Translations under genes and position numbers: made by a program
The notes under the pieces: model-generated
Told to the model about the DNA's origin: nothing
What the model saw: the letters and a program-made list of their open reading frames with translations, nothing else
Database searches by the model: none
Source of the DNA: Clostridia bacterium
GTDB taxonomy: Bacteria > Bacillota > Clostridia > Christensenellales > UBA1242
NCBI GenBank assembly: GCA_017466725.1
Contig: JAFTTP010000002.1
Span: 131,492-195,491 of the forward strand
Direction: 5' to 3'
DNA length: 64,000 nucleotides
Shown here: positions 34,703 to 42,335 of the stretch, one piece after another
Layout: the number at the start of each line of letters is the position of its first letter
Position numbering within the stretch: position 1 is the stretch's first letter

Positions 34703-35683
34703 ATGAAAAAGAAACATAAAAAACGATTGCTTGACTATGAATTGACACCACTACCACGAAATACAAAATTGCCGTTCCCCGAAAGACAAAAAACAGCAAA
34801 ATGGTATAAGATATATAAGGACGGCAACCATTATGTCGGCACTTATGCTATCAACCATAAACATAAAACGCCTATTCGTGAAGAAATAAGCGAAGAACAA
34901 CGCTATTTTGATAATCAATATTTACTTGCAATACAGCAAGGCACAAAAAGAAATGATATGTTTTTGACGCTTAAAACTGCTATGCTTGAAAGATACCCCG
35001 ACTTGAAAGACGCTGACGACTTTATAACTGACAACATCAAGCGAAAAAAACATAATCTTTTTGCACGCTTAAAAAGATTTAAGCGAAAAGCAAACTTGAA
35101 CTTATGGAATAAGTTTGTCACAATTACTTATGACGACAAGAAAATGGACGCAGACACTTTTCGTAGAAAGTTGCGTAAATGCTTGTCAAACTTGCACTCT
35201 CGCCGTAATTGGCGTTATATGGGCGTGTTTGAACTTGGCGAAGACAACGGACGCTTGCATTTTCACGCTTTAATGTATATACCCGAAGACAATATGATTG
35301 GCGAAATTGTAGAACAAAAGGACTATTCAACAAAACAACATACAATGCAAATAACACACTCAAACACTTTTTTTGCTGAAACTTTTGGACGCAACGATTT
35401 TGAAGATTTATCGCAAAACGAAATTCGCTATGGCAACACACTTGAATATATAACAAAATATATTCATAAGACAAACGAAAAAATTGTGTATAGTCGTGGT
35501 ATAGCAAGCGAAATTTACAAAGAAATTGACGATTGCGATATTGCAATCGAAATGCTTGATTTTGGGTTGAAATTCGTGTTTTTTGACGATGTTATTGACA
35601 CCGAAAAAGATGTAATGCACTTTACTTATCTGCAAGGCAATTTATTTGACACTTATTATTCGTCAAAATATAAGACGGGTTAG
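34703..35683 (+). CDS. HUH-family rolling-circle replication initiator
   Basis: The 326-residue product has the three motifs of rolling-circle Rep in order: FVTITYDD at 138-145, the metal-binding RLHFHALMYIP with HFH at 186-188, and LEYITKYIHK with candidate catalytic tyrosines 249 and 253. It would nick the double-stranded origin, stay joined to the 5' end by tyrosine, and produce circular ssDNA. Spacing and motif form resemble Rep of small ssDNA phages (the microvirus VP4-like group) more than plasmid Rep. A very basic N-terminus (KKKHKKRLL) may bind DNA. A terminator follows at 35715. Confidence 0.88.
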   Translation: MKKKHKKRLLDYELTPLPRNTKLPFPERQKTAKWYKIYKDGNHYVGTYAINHKHKTPIREEISEEQRYFDNQYLLAIQQGTKRNDMFLTLKTAMLERYPDLKDADDFITDNIKRKKHNLFARLKRFKRKANLNLWNKFVTITYDDKKMDADTFRRKLRKCLSNLHSRRNWRYMGVFELGEDNGRLHFHALMYIPEDNMIGEIVEQKDYSTKQHTMQITHSNTFFAETFGRNDFEDLSQNEIRYGNTLEYITKYIHKTNEKIVYSRGIASEIYKEIDDCDIAIEMLDFGLKFVFFDDVIDTEKDVMHFTYLQGNLFDTYYSSKYKTG

Positions 35684-35714
35684 TTTTTACACGCACAATT
35701 TAATAGCAATTTAG

Positions 35715-35739
35715 CGTCTATGTTTTATAGGCGTTTTTT
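35715..35739 (+). terminator. Terminator of rep
   Basis: CGTCTAT (35715-35721) pairs with ATAGGCG (35727-35733), with one wobble, and is followed by six T. Confidence 0.8.
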
Positions 35740-35809
35740 CCGTTTCACAAAATCTTAAATTTTTGCAACAAAGTTGTAAAAAATGAAAGAACATTTTATA
35801 AAAACAAAT

Positions 35810-35852
35810 AAGGGGCGTCTTTTACAAGCGAATTAGCGTAAAAACGCCCCTT
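35810..35852. repeat. Stem-loop 1 of the element non-coding region
   Basis: AAGGGGCGT (35810-35818) plus TTTTAC (35820-35825) pair with GTAAAA (35838-35843) plus ACGCCCCTT (35844-35852), with one bulged C at 35819. Fifteen base pairs and a 12-base loop. The tail is GTTTT, poor for a terminator. Confidence 0.85.
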
Positions 35853-35887
35853 GTTTTGTCCGTTCGTCCGTGCAAACTTGTGCTAAA

Positions 35888-35948
35888 ACACAGCACCTTG
35901 CTATGCCGTGCGACAGCACGGCACTCGTATTATAGCAAGGTGCTGTGT
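35888..35948. repeat. Stem-loop 2, a perfect 17-base inverted repeat with inner hairpin
   Basis: ACACAGCACCTTGCTAT (35888-35904) is the exact complement of ATAGCAAGGTGCTGTGT (35932-35948). Inside it GCCGTGC (35905-35911) pairs with GCACGGC (35916-35922). No T run follows. Candidate origin or packaging signal. Confidence 0.9.
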
Positions 35949-36033
35949 AATGCTCTCACATCATTTTCAAGGGGTATTGAAAAAGCAAACAAAATGCGTT
36001 ATAATACATAGTATTAAAAGGACGGCAACCGAA

Positions 36034-37080
36034 ATGAGAAAGCACGGAACAAAAAATTTAACTTATACACAGCGTTTGCAGATTGAAACGCTTTTTAATG
36101 CAAAAATGAGTAAGCAAGATATTGCAAATCAAGTTGGCGTTTGTTTGCGAACAATACAAAGAGAATTAAAGCGTGGCGAATACGAACACACAACAAAGCA
36201 CAGCAATTTTTGGTATGGCACGAAATATAAGAAAGTCAAACGCTATTCTGCTGACATCTCGCAACAGCGTTATGACTTTTTATGCACGGCGAAAGGACGC
36301 CCGTTGAAGATTGGCAAAGATTATGAACTTATCAACTATATTAACAATCGTGTAAAAACGGAACGCATAACGCCACACGCTGTTTGGGGCGAAATTCAAT
36401 ATAAAAAAATGCCGTTTAATACAAGTTTTAGCAGAACAACATTATATAATTATATGGAACTTGGACTTATAGAAAATAAAAAGTTAGGTGCAAGCAAGAA
36501 ACATAAGAAACGCAAAACAAAAGCAATCAAGCGTGTTAGTCGTGGTGTGTCTATTGAAAAACGCCCCGAAGAAATCAACGCACGAAACACTTTCGGTCAT
36601 TGGGAAATGGACTGCGTTTGTGGTAGCACTCGTGCAACTTTTCTTGTGCTGACTGAACGACTTACAAGGCAAGAGTTGATTTTTAAAATGGAAAATCAAA
36701 AGTCTGCAAGTGTGCTGAACTGCATAAACTCACTTGAAAGAAAGTTTGGTAAAAAGTTTAAGCAAGTGTTTAAGTCAATATCGGTTGACAATGGTAGTGA
36801 ATTTTTAGATTATCAAGCATTGGAAAAGTCAATTTATGGACGCAACAACAAACGAACACAACTTTATTATTGCCACCCTTATTGTAGTTGCGAACGGGGA
36901 ACGAACGAACGCATAAATAGAGAAATACGCCGACTTGTGCCGAAAGGTAGCAATCTTGCAAACTATTCAAACGCAGATGTTGAAGATATACAAAATTGGG
37001 TAAATAACTACCCCCGTAAAGTTTTAGGGTTTGCAACATCGCAAGAATTGTTTAACAAACATTTGCAAGCAATAGCGTAA
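36034..37080 (+). CDS. IS30-family DDE transposase
   Basis: Read from the ATG at 36034 (RKHGTKNLTYTQRLQIETLF), which has AAAAGGA upstream, it encodes 348 residues. A longer frame from 35908 would run through stem-loop 2 and is unlikely. The N-terminal helix-turn-helix (MSKQDIANQVGVCLRTIQRELKRGEY) and the catalytic set are IS30-like: GHWEMDCV (first Asp), SVDNGSEF (second Asp) and CERGTNERINREIRRLVPKG (Glu). All catalytic residues are present. It most likely moves the whole element, as IS30-type enzymes do for some filamentous phages, because no clear IS ends bracket this gene alone. Confidence 0.9.
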   Translation: MRKHGTKNLTYTQRLQIETLFNAKMSKQDIANQVGVCLRTIQRELKRGEYEHTTKHSNFWYGTKYKKVKRYSADISQQRYDFLCTAKGRPLKIGKDYELINYINNRVKTERITPHAVWGEIQYKKMPFNTSFSRTTLYNYMELGLIENKKLGASKKHKKRKTKAIKRVSRGVSIEKRPEEINARNTFGHWEMDCVCGSTRATFLVLTERLTRQELIFKMENQKSASVLNCINSLERKFGKKFKQVFKSISVDNGSEFLDYQALEKSIYGRNNKRTQLYYCHPYCSCERGTNERINREIRRLVPKGSNLANYSNADVEDIQNWVNNYPRKVLGFATSQELFNKHLQAIA

Positions 37081-37103
37081 TATTATATAAAACGAATAAA
37101 AAA

Positions 37104-37131
37104 GGTGTGTAAGAACTACACGCCCGTTTTT
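37104..37131 (+). terminator. Terminator of the transposase gene
   Basis: GGTGTGT (37104-37110) pairs with ACACGCC (37118-37124), one wobble, followed by CG and five T. Confidence 0.75.
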
Positions 37132-37144
37132 CATTTTCAAAAAT

Positions 37145-37222
37145 ATGCTAAAACACGACTTTTTCGCTTTTAAGGGTGTTGCAACACCCTTAAAAGTATG
37201 CTTTACACCCCGATTTTAGCAT
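37145..37222. repeat. Nested palindromes at the right end of the element
   Basis: CTTTTAAGGGTGTTG (37167-37181) and CAACACCCTTAAAAG (37182-37196) form a perfect 30-base palindrome with no loop. Around it, ATGCTAAAA (37145-37153) pairs with TTTTAGCAT (37214-37222), almost on the same centre. TGCTAAAACAC at 37146-37156 is also present at 35881-35891 beside stem-loop 2. A role in end recognition or replication is likely but unproven. Confidence 0.85.
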
Positions 37223-37280
37223 AAAAATTAAAATTTTTTATTTTTTTTTGAAAAAGTGCTTAAATTTGTTTGACATTTCA

Positions 37281-37296
37281 AAAAAAATTAAATTTT
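37281..37296. repeat. Possible right attachment repeat
   Basis: Exact copy of the 16-base A/T sequence at 26183-26198, four bases before the -35 box of the ABC exporter promoter. Confidence 0.35.
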
Positions 37297-37300
37297 TCAA

Positions 37301-37329
37301 TTGACTTGCCTCGACTGGCGGAATATACT
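37301..37329 (+). promoter_or_regulatory. Promoter of the ABC exporter
   Basis: TTGACT (37301-37306) and TATACT (37324-37329) are exactly 17 bases apart. GGAGGTG follows before the ATG at 37370. The promoter starts directly after the right repeat of the element, so the host promoter was preserved. Confidence 0.85.
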
Positions 37330-37369
37330 ATATGGTAGAGAAAGGAATACTTAAAAGTTGGAGGTGCTT

Positions 37370-39463
37370 ATGAGCGTTTTAGAACTTAAAAATGTAAACA
37401 AAGACTACAAACTAGCCGGCAAAGAAAAGTTTAGGGCATTACATAACATAAACTTGTCTTTCGAAAAGGGCGAGCTTGTTTCTATTATGGGTGAAAGCGG
37501 AAGCGGAAAAAGTACATTAATGAACCTTATCGGCGGGCTTGACTCTCAATATGACGGAATTATCAATATCGACGGCAAAGAACTCAAAAATTTCAAAGAA
37601 AAGCAACTTGATGACTACAGAAAGAAAAAAATCGGTTTTGTTTTTCAATCATTCAACCTCATTCCTCACCTGTCAGTACTTGATAATGTAACAATTGGCC
37701 TTACCCTTTCCAACGTAAAAGAAAGCGTCAAAGTGCAAAAAGCAACCGAGCTTCTTGATAAACTTGGCCTAAAAAGCCAAATAAAGAAAAAGCCGACTCA
37801 ACTCTCTGGCGGGCAAAAGCAAAGAGTCGCTATTGCCCGAGCACTTATCAACGACCCAGATATTATTTTGGCTGACGAGCCTACTGGTGCGCTTGACAGC
37901 AGCACAACGGTGCAAATTCTTGACATCTTAAAAGAAATTGCTGACGACGGAAAACTTGTAATTATGGTAACACACTCAGAAAAGGTTGCAAGCATATCAT
38001 CAAGAATAGTTGAAATTGCTGATGGAAAAATTATTAGAGATGAGAAAAACGAAAATTATCAAAAAAATGACACTAAAAACAAATTGATTAATGATGTACA
38101 TGCATTACCTGCACGAAAAGAAAAAGAAGGGCACCTTTCCACTTGGAGCGCATTCAAACTTTCACTGCACAACATGTGGGCAAGCAAAGTTAAAAACATT
38201 TTAATGGCTGTTGGCGTTTCAATCTCACTTGTTTCAATGATATTGATGCTATCTTTCGGCTCTGGCCTAACTGGATACATCTCAAACACCGCAGCAAATT
38301 ATACTAATCCTAACATGGTCACCATCTCAAAGGCTGACAAAAAGAATCAATCATTTTCAGAAGATGATATCGATGCCCTGCAACAAGATATAACTCAATA
38401 TCTGAAAGACAACGGCAACGACTTTGAAGTAAATGAAAACACAATGTCGCCAGGACTTAACATCGTTACATTTAGTCTTGACCCTACAAGCAAGGATAAT
38501 ACAGTGGAATATACTCCTGAAGGTGGCGAAACGAAATATGCAAACGTTGTAGATACCTACACCACTCCACCATACTATTCTAAAAAGAATATGCTTGCAG
38601 GCGAAATACCAGTATATAATGCAGAAGAGGCTGAAAATGAAGATTACAAAGGTCAAGTTATGCTTTCTAAAGCAGCCTGTGACTTATTAGAAGTAGAAAC
38701 TCCAGAGGAAGCTGTTGGCAAAGAAGTCCATTTAAATGCGAGTTTTGCAGGAATCTCTTTTGAAAAAGATGTAATTATTTCTGGTATTGTCGATGTTTCC
38801 TTCTTTGGCGATATGATGGTGATGTATGTTGATTACGGTTTCTTAAACAAATGCGTAAAAGAGGCTATTCACAACAAAAACTTAACATTGCCACCTGAAC
38901 AACAAGTTCCTGAAACCGATCTTGTACCAAACCTATTGTATATAGAGGCAGACAGCGAATCGACAGCCGACCTTATCAAACAATACATTGCACAGCACAA
39001 AGACACTCTAACAGGTTCTGTTGAAGAGCAAATGGCATCAATGTTCACTGAAATGTTATCAACATTCTCAATTGCACTTGCAATCATAAGCGGAATTTCA
39101 CTTTTCGTGGCACTTATTATGATTTTAGTTGTACTTTATATGAGTGTTGCCGAACGTACAAAAGAAATTGGCGTACTTAAAAGTATTGGTGCAAGAGGCA
39201 AAGATATTCGCCTTATATTCAGCAGCGAAAGTTTCTTGATTGGACTTTTAAGCGGCATCATAAGTATTGTGCTTTCGTTGGTTGTAGGTGGAATATTCAT
39301 CCTTGTACTTAAATCACTTCTTGGATTTGCACCACTAATCATGAAAATTGAATACTTTGGTTTAGCACTTCTTGTCAGCATTGTAATCAGCGTAATGGCA
39401 GGATTGTATCCTTCTTCAAAGGCTGCAAAACTTGACCCGGTTGAATCGCTGCGAAGAGAATAA
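37370..39463 (+). CDS. MacB-type ABC exporter, ATPase fused to FtsX-like permease
   Basis: The ATG at 37370 is set by GGAGGTG; an upstream ATG at 37358 overlaps that site. The 697-residue protein has an ABC ATPase (about 1-235; Walker A GESGSGKST, signature LSGGQKQRVAIARAL, Walker B IILADEP). A permease follows with a first membrane span near 275, a large external MacB-like domain (about 300-565), and three C-terminal spans with the FtsX motif ERTKEIGVLKSIGARGKDIRLIF. Such exporters move peptides, antibiotics or lipoproteins. In Bacillota they often sit next to a two-component system, but none is here. The substrate is unknown. Confidence 0.88.
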   Translation: MSVLELKNVNKDYKLAGKEKFRALHNINLSFEKGELVSIMGESGSGKSTLMNLIGGLDSQYDGIINIDGKELKNFKEKQLDDYRKKKIGFVFQSFNLIPHLSVLDNVTIGLTLSNVKESVKVQKATELLDKLGLKSQIKKKPTQLSGGQKQRVAIARALINDPDIILADEPTGALDSSTTVQILDILKEIADDGKLVIMVTHSEKVASISSRIVEIADGKIIRDEKNENYQKNDTKNKLINDVHALPARKEKEGHLSTWSAFKLSLHNMWASKVKNILMAVGVSISLVSMILMLSFGSGLTGYISNTAANYTNPNMVTISKADKKNQSFSEDDIDALQQDITQYLKDNGNDFEVNENTMSPGLNIVTFSLDPTSKDNTVEYTPEGGETKYANVVDTYTTPPYYSKKNMLAGEIPVYNAEEAENEDYKGQVMLSKAACDLLEVETPEEAVGKEVHLNASFAGISFEKDVIISGIVDVSFFGDMMVMYVDYGFLNKCVKEAIHNKNLTLPPEQQVPETDLVPNLLYIEADSESTADLIKQYIAQHKDTLTGSVEEQMASMFTEMLSTFSIALAIISGISLFVALIMILVVLYMSVAERTKEIGVLKSIGARGKDIRLIFSSESFLIGLLSGIISIVLSLVVGGIFILVLKSLLGFAPLIMKIEYFGLALLVSIVISVMAGLYPSSKAAKLDPVESLRRE

Positions 39464-39470
39464 ATCAACG

Positions 39471-39499
39471 AAAAAAGAGCGTAATTTACGCTCTTTTTT
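39471..39499 (+). terminator. Terminator of the ABC exporter
   Basis: AAAAAAGAGCGTAA pairs with TTACGCTCTTTTTT around a single T, giving a 14-base stem with a T-rich end. Confidence 0.85.
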
Positions 39500-39573
39500 A
39501 ATTGTGCTCATTTTAGATAAAAACACAATATATTGTAGGTTGTATAAAAATACTAGTGCAAAGATGTTGAAAA

Positions 39574-42171
39574 TTACAAATTTTCAAGTTCTGCGCGATA
39601 TCTTTGCAAATTCACCCTATTATTTTCAAGTTTTGCCTTCTCTTTTTCAACCAAAGCGGCAGGAGCTTTTGCAACGAATCCTTGATTTGAAAGCATCTTT
39701 TCACTTCTTAAAATTTCAAACTCTAATGCTGCAATTTCTTTCGCAAGTCGCTCTTTCTCTTTTTCATTATCTACAAGTTGTCCCATAGGGATGTACACTT
39801 TTACATTATCATAAATGACTACTGTACATTTTTCTTGAGGCTCAGCAGTGATAAGTTCTGCAGACAATCCAAAGCCAAGTTTTGCAATCTCACCTAAGTT
39901 TTCTTGTGTGTCATTGCACTGCCCTTCAATCATAATATAAAGGTTTGTTCTCTTATTATCTGGCACATTAAATTCCGCTCTTGCATTTCTAATTGCTTTG
40001 ATAATTTCAAGCACCTTATTAAAGTTGTTTTTCAAATTTTTAACAGGAACTTTAGTTGGGAACTTAGCACGCATGATTGTCTCTTCGTGAAGTGGAAGTT
40101 CTTGATAGATGTACTCTGTTACAAAAGGAATAAATGGATGGAACAATTTAAGAAGTCTATCAAAAACATAATATAATACATTTTGAGTTTTTGTCTTCTT
40201 CTCTTGATCGTCACCATACAAATCAACTTTACTAAGTTCGATGTACCAATCACAGAATTTAGATACTGTAAACTCTATCAGGTTTGATGTAGCAACGCCA
40301 AGTGCATATTTATCAATATTCTTAGTCACTGATTTAATAAGTGCATCAAGTTCGCTTAAAATCCACTTATCTTTGGCAGCAAGTTTCATTTTAGAAATGT
40401 CTTGAATTTTCATGTCTTCAAGGTTTTGAAGAACAAATTTGCTTGCATTATAAAGTTTATTAATGAAAATTTTTGCCTCTTTGGCTTTTTCTTCACCATA
40501 TTTAATGTCCGTACCCATGCTCATACCGTTAATCAGGCTAAGTCTAAGCGCATCAGAGCCATACTTTTCAATCATGTCAATTGGGTCAATACCATTTCCA
40601 AGGTGTTTTGACATCTTAACGCCGTGGATATCTCTTACAAGTCCATGAATTACAACATCCTTAAAAGGAACGTCATTCATAAATTTAAGTCCAGAGAACA
40701 CCATTTTTGACACCCAGAATGTAATAATGTCATAACCAGTCACCAAAGTTGATGTTGGATAGTAATACTTCAAATCTTCAGTATTATCAGGATATCCCAG
40801 AGTTGAGAATGGCCAAAGCGCAGATGAGAACCATGTATCAAGTACATCGTTATCTTGAGTAAATTCTTTACATCCACATGTTGGGCATACTGTTGGATAT
40901 TCTTCACTTGCAAATTCGTGACCATGTTTACATGTGAACACTGGAATTCTATGGCCAAGCCAAATTTGTCTTGAAATGCACCAATCTTGAATGTTTTCAA
41001 GCCAATTTAAATATGTTTTTTCATAACGTTTTGGATGAAACTTAAGTGTACCGTTTTTTACAGCCTCAACTGCAGGTTTTGCAAGTTCTGCCATTTTAAC
41101 AAACCATTGCGTTGAAATTCTTGGCTCTGTATAACTTCCGCATCTTTCACAGGTTCCAACTTGATTTTTATATTTTTCCTTTTTAACAAGATATCCACCC
41201 TCTTCAAGTGCTTTTTCAATAAGTGGTCTTGCCTCAATTCGATCCATACCTGCAAATTGTCCTGCAATTTCGGTAAGTTTACCTTCATCATCAATGCAGT
41301 GTACAACTTCCAGATTATGTCTCATGCCCACTTCATAGTCATTAGGGTCATGCGCTGGTGTAATTTTAACTGCGCCTGTTCCAAAGCCAATTTCGCAGTA
41401 ATCATCACCAATGAGTTTAATTTTCTTATTTACAAGAGGCAAAATCAAATCTTTGCCAACTTGTCCTTTAAAACGAGGATCGTTAGGGTTTACAGCAACT
41501 GCAGTATCACCAAAAATAGTCTCTGGGCGAGTTGTCGCAACTGTCACTTCACCACTTCCATCTGCAAATGGGTAACGGATATACCAAAGATATGTATTTT
41601 GGTCAATATGTACGTTTTCGTTGTCAGAAATAGTTGTGCGGCAACTTGGACAATAATTTACAACCCTCTTACCTTTATAAATAAGCCCTTGATTGTAATA
41701 AGTGCAGAAAACATGGCGTACTGCCCTATTTAAATTTTCGTCCATAGTAAAAGCAAGTCTATCCCAATCGCAAGATATACCAAGCATCTTAAACTGGTCG
41801 CAAATCACATGAGTATATTTGCCATACCAATCCCATCCGCGCTTTAAAAATTCTTCTCTACCAACACTTTCTTTCGAAAGGCCATTTCTTTTGAGATCTT
41901 TTACAAGAACTTGTTCAGTAGCAATGGCGGCATGATCTGTCCCAGGCACCCACAACGCATTAAAGCCTTGCATTCTTTTTGTGCGGATTAAAGCATCTTG
42001 AATAGCATTATCAAGGGCATGACCAAGGTGCGCCTTTCCAGTAACATTTGGAGGCGGCATAACCATACTATATGATTTTCTATCATCTGGCTTAGCAGCA
42101 AAATATTTTTTGTCAAGCCATGTCTTATATATTTCTTGTTCAAAATGTTCTGGCGTATAACTTTTGTTCAT
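39574..42171 (-). CDS. valS: Valyl-tRNA synthetase
   Basis: The ATG at 42171 follows AAAGGAGATG and gives 865 residues, the standard size; an upstream in-frame ATG has no ribosome site. Class I signatures are PPPNVTGKAHLGHALD (HIGH form) and KMSKHLGNGIDP (KMSKS form). The editing domain has TTRPETIFGDTAVAVNP. A zinc-type insert with CPTCGC is present, the anticodon-binding domain follows, and the C-terminal coiled coil (KEKERLAKEIAALEFEILRSEKML) is characteristic of ValRS. No T-box leader is seen: only about 130 bases separate it from the terminators upstream. Confidence 0.97.
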   Translation of the reverse strand: MNKSYTPEHFEQEIYKTWLDKKYFAAKPDDRKSYSMVMPPPNVTGKAHLGHALDNAIQDALIRTKRMQGFNALWVPGTDHAAIATEQVLVKDLKRNGLSKESVGREEFLKRGWDWYGKYTHVICDQFKMLGISCDWDRLAFTMDENLNRAVRHVFCTYYNQGLIYKGKRVVNYCPSCRTTISDNENVHIDQNTYLWYIRYPFADGSGEVTVATTRPETIFGDTAVAVNPNDPRFKGQVGKDLILPLVNKKIKLIGDDYCEIGFGTGAVKITPAHDPNDYEVGMRHNLEVVHCIDDEGKLTEIAGQFAGMDRIEARPLIEKALEEGGYLVKKEKYKNQVGTCERCGSYTEPRISTQWFVKMAELAKPAVEAVKNGTLKFHPKRYEKTYLNWLENIQDWCISRQIWLGHRIPVFTCKHGHEFASEEYPTVCPTCGCKEFTQDNDVLDTWFSSALWPFSTLGYPDNTEDLKYYYPTSTLVTGYDIITFWVSKMVFSGLKFMNDVPFKDVVIHGLVRDIHGVKMSKHLGNGIDPIDMIEKYGSDALRLSLINGMSMGTDIKYGEEKAKEAKIFINKLYNASKFVLQNLEDMKIQDISKMKLAAKDKWILSELDALIKSVTKNIDKYALGVATSNLIEFTVSKFCDWYIELSKVDLYGDDQEKKTKTQNVLYYVFDRLLKLFHPFIPFVTEYIYQELPLHEETIMRAKFPTKVPVKNLKNNFNKVLEIIKAIRNARAEFNVPDNKRTNLYIMIEGQCNDTQENLGEIAKLGFGLSAELITAEPQEKCTVVIYDNVKVYIPMGQLVDNEKEKERLAKEIAALEFEILRSEKMLSNQGFVAKAPAALVEKEKAKLENNRVNLQRYRAELENL

Positions 42172-42262
42172 AACATCTCCTTTACTTATAGACTTTATTA
42201 TATTATACTCAGCAAAAAAAATCAAGTAAATAAAGGGATAAACGCAATAATAAACAAAATAA

Positions 42263-42286
42263 AAAGGTGATTAATTTATCACCTTT
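42263..42286 (-). terminator. Hairpin upstream of valS
   Basis: AAAGGTGAT (42263-42271) pairs with ATCACCTTT (42278-42286). A T run follows on the minus strand. It lies in the valS leader after the terminator of the SPFH gene, and may be a second stop for the upstream operon. Confidence 0.55.
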
Positions 42287-42305
42287 CATCTCTTAAAGCA
42301 AACAA

Positions 42306-42333
42306 AAAAGACTTCGCACAAGCGAAGTCTTTT
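42306..42333 (-). terminator. Terminator of the NfeD-SPFH operon
   Basis: AAAAGACTTCGC (42306-42317) pairs with GCGAAGTCTTTT (42322-42333) around ACAA, directly after the stop at 42336. Confidence 0.85.
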
Positions 42334-42335
42334 CT

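Larger units (their letters stand above)
35684..36033 (+). other. Structured non-coding region between rep and the transposase
   Basis: This 350-base gap holds the rep terminator (35715-35739) and two large stem-loops (35810-35852 and 35888-35948), followed by about 85 plain bases and the transposase ribosome site AAAAGGA (36016-36022). Strong hairpins in the non-coding part of a filamentous phage genome usually hold the strand origins and the packaging signal. Confidence 0.65.
26183..37296 (+). mobile_element. Inovirus-like integrated element (filamentous phage type)
   Basis: About 11.1 kb in which every gene is on the plus strand and short gaps separate the genes. Host genes on either side point away from it. 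It combines an HUH rolling-circle Rep, a membrane-bound Zot/pI-like ATPase, a possible ssDNA-binding protein, a chain of signal-peptide or single-span proteins, one large secreted protein with a C-terminal anchor, tiny genes and a DDE transposase. That is the plan of an inovirus-type ssDNA phage; several known filamentous phages and Spiroplasma plectroviruses use IS30-type transposases. There is no capsid, terminase, relaxase or conjugation set. The limits are set by an A/T-rich direct repeat (26183-26198 and 37281-37296), so the exact ends are uncertain by some tens of bases. An alternative reading is a rolling-circle plasmid-like element captured by an IS30 unit. Confidence 0.75.

Noticed and set aside
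35908..36033. Longer N-terminus of the transposase
   Set aside because: The extension would be encoded by the right arm of stem-loop 2, has no ribosome site, and is not part of IS30 proteins; the ATG at 36034 has AAAAGGA upstream.
26183..37296. Integrative conjugative element
   Set aside because: There is no relaxase, no type IV secretion set and no tyrosine or serine integrase; the HUH protein is of the phage or plasmid replication type.
41161..41733. Plus-strand 190-codon frame inside valS
   Set aside because: It is opposite to conserved ValRS editing motifs, with no start signals.
42172..42305. T-box riboswitch before valS
   Set aside because: The leader is only about 130 bases, has no AGGGTGG T-box sequence, and its hairpins read as terminators of the upstream operon.
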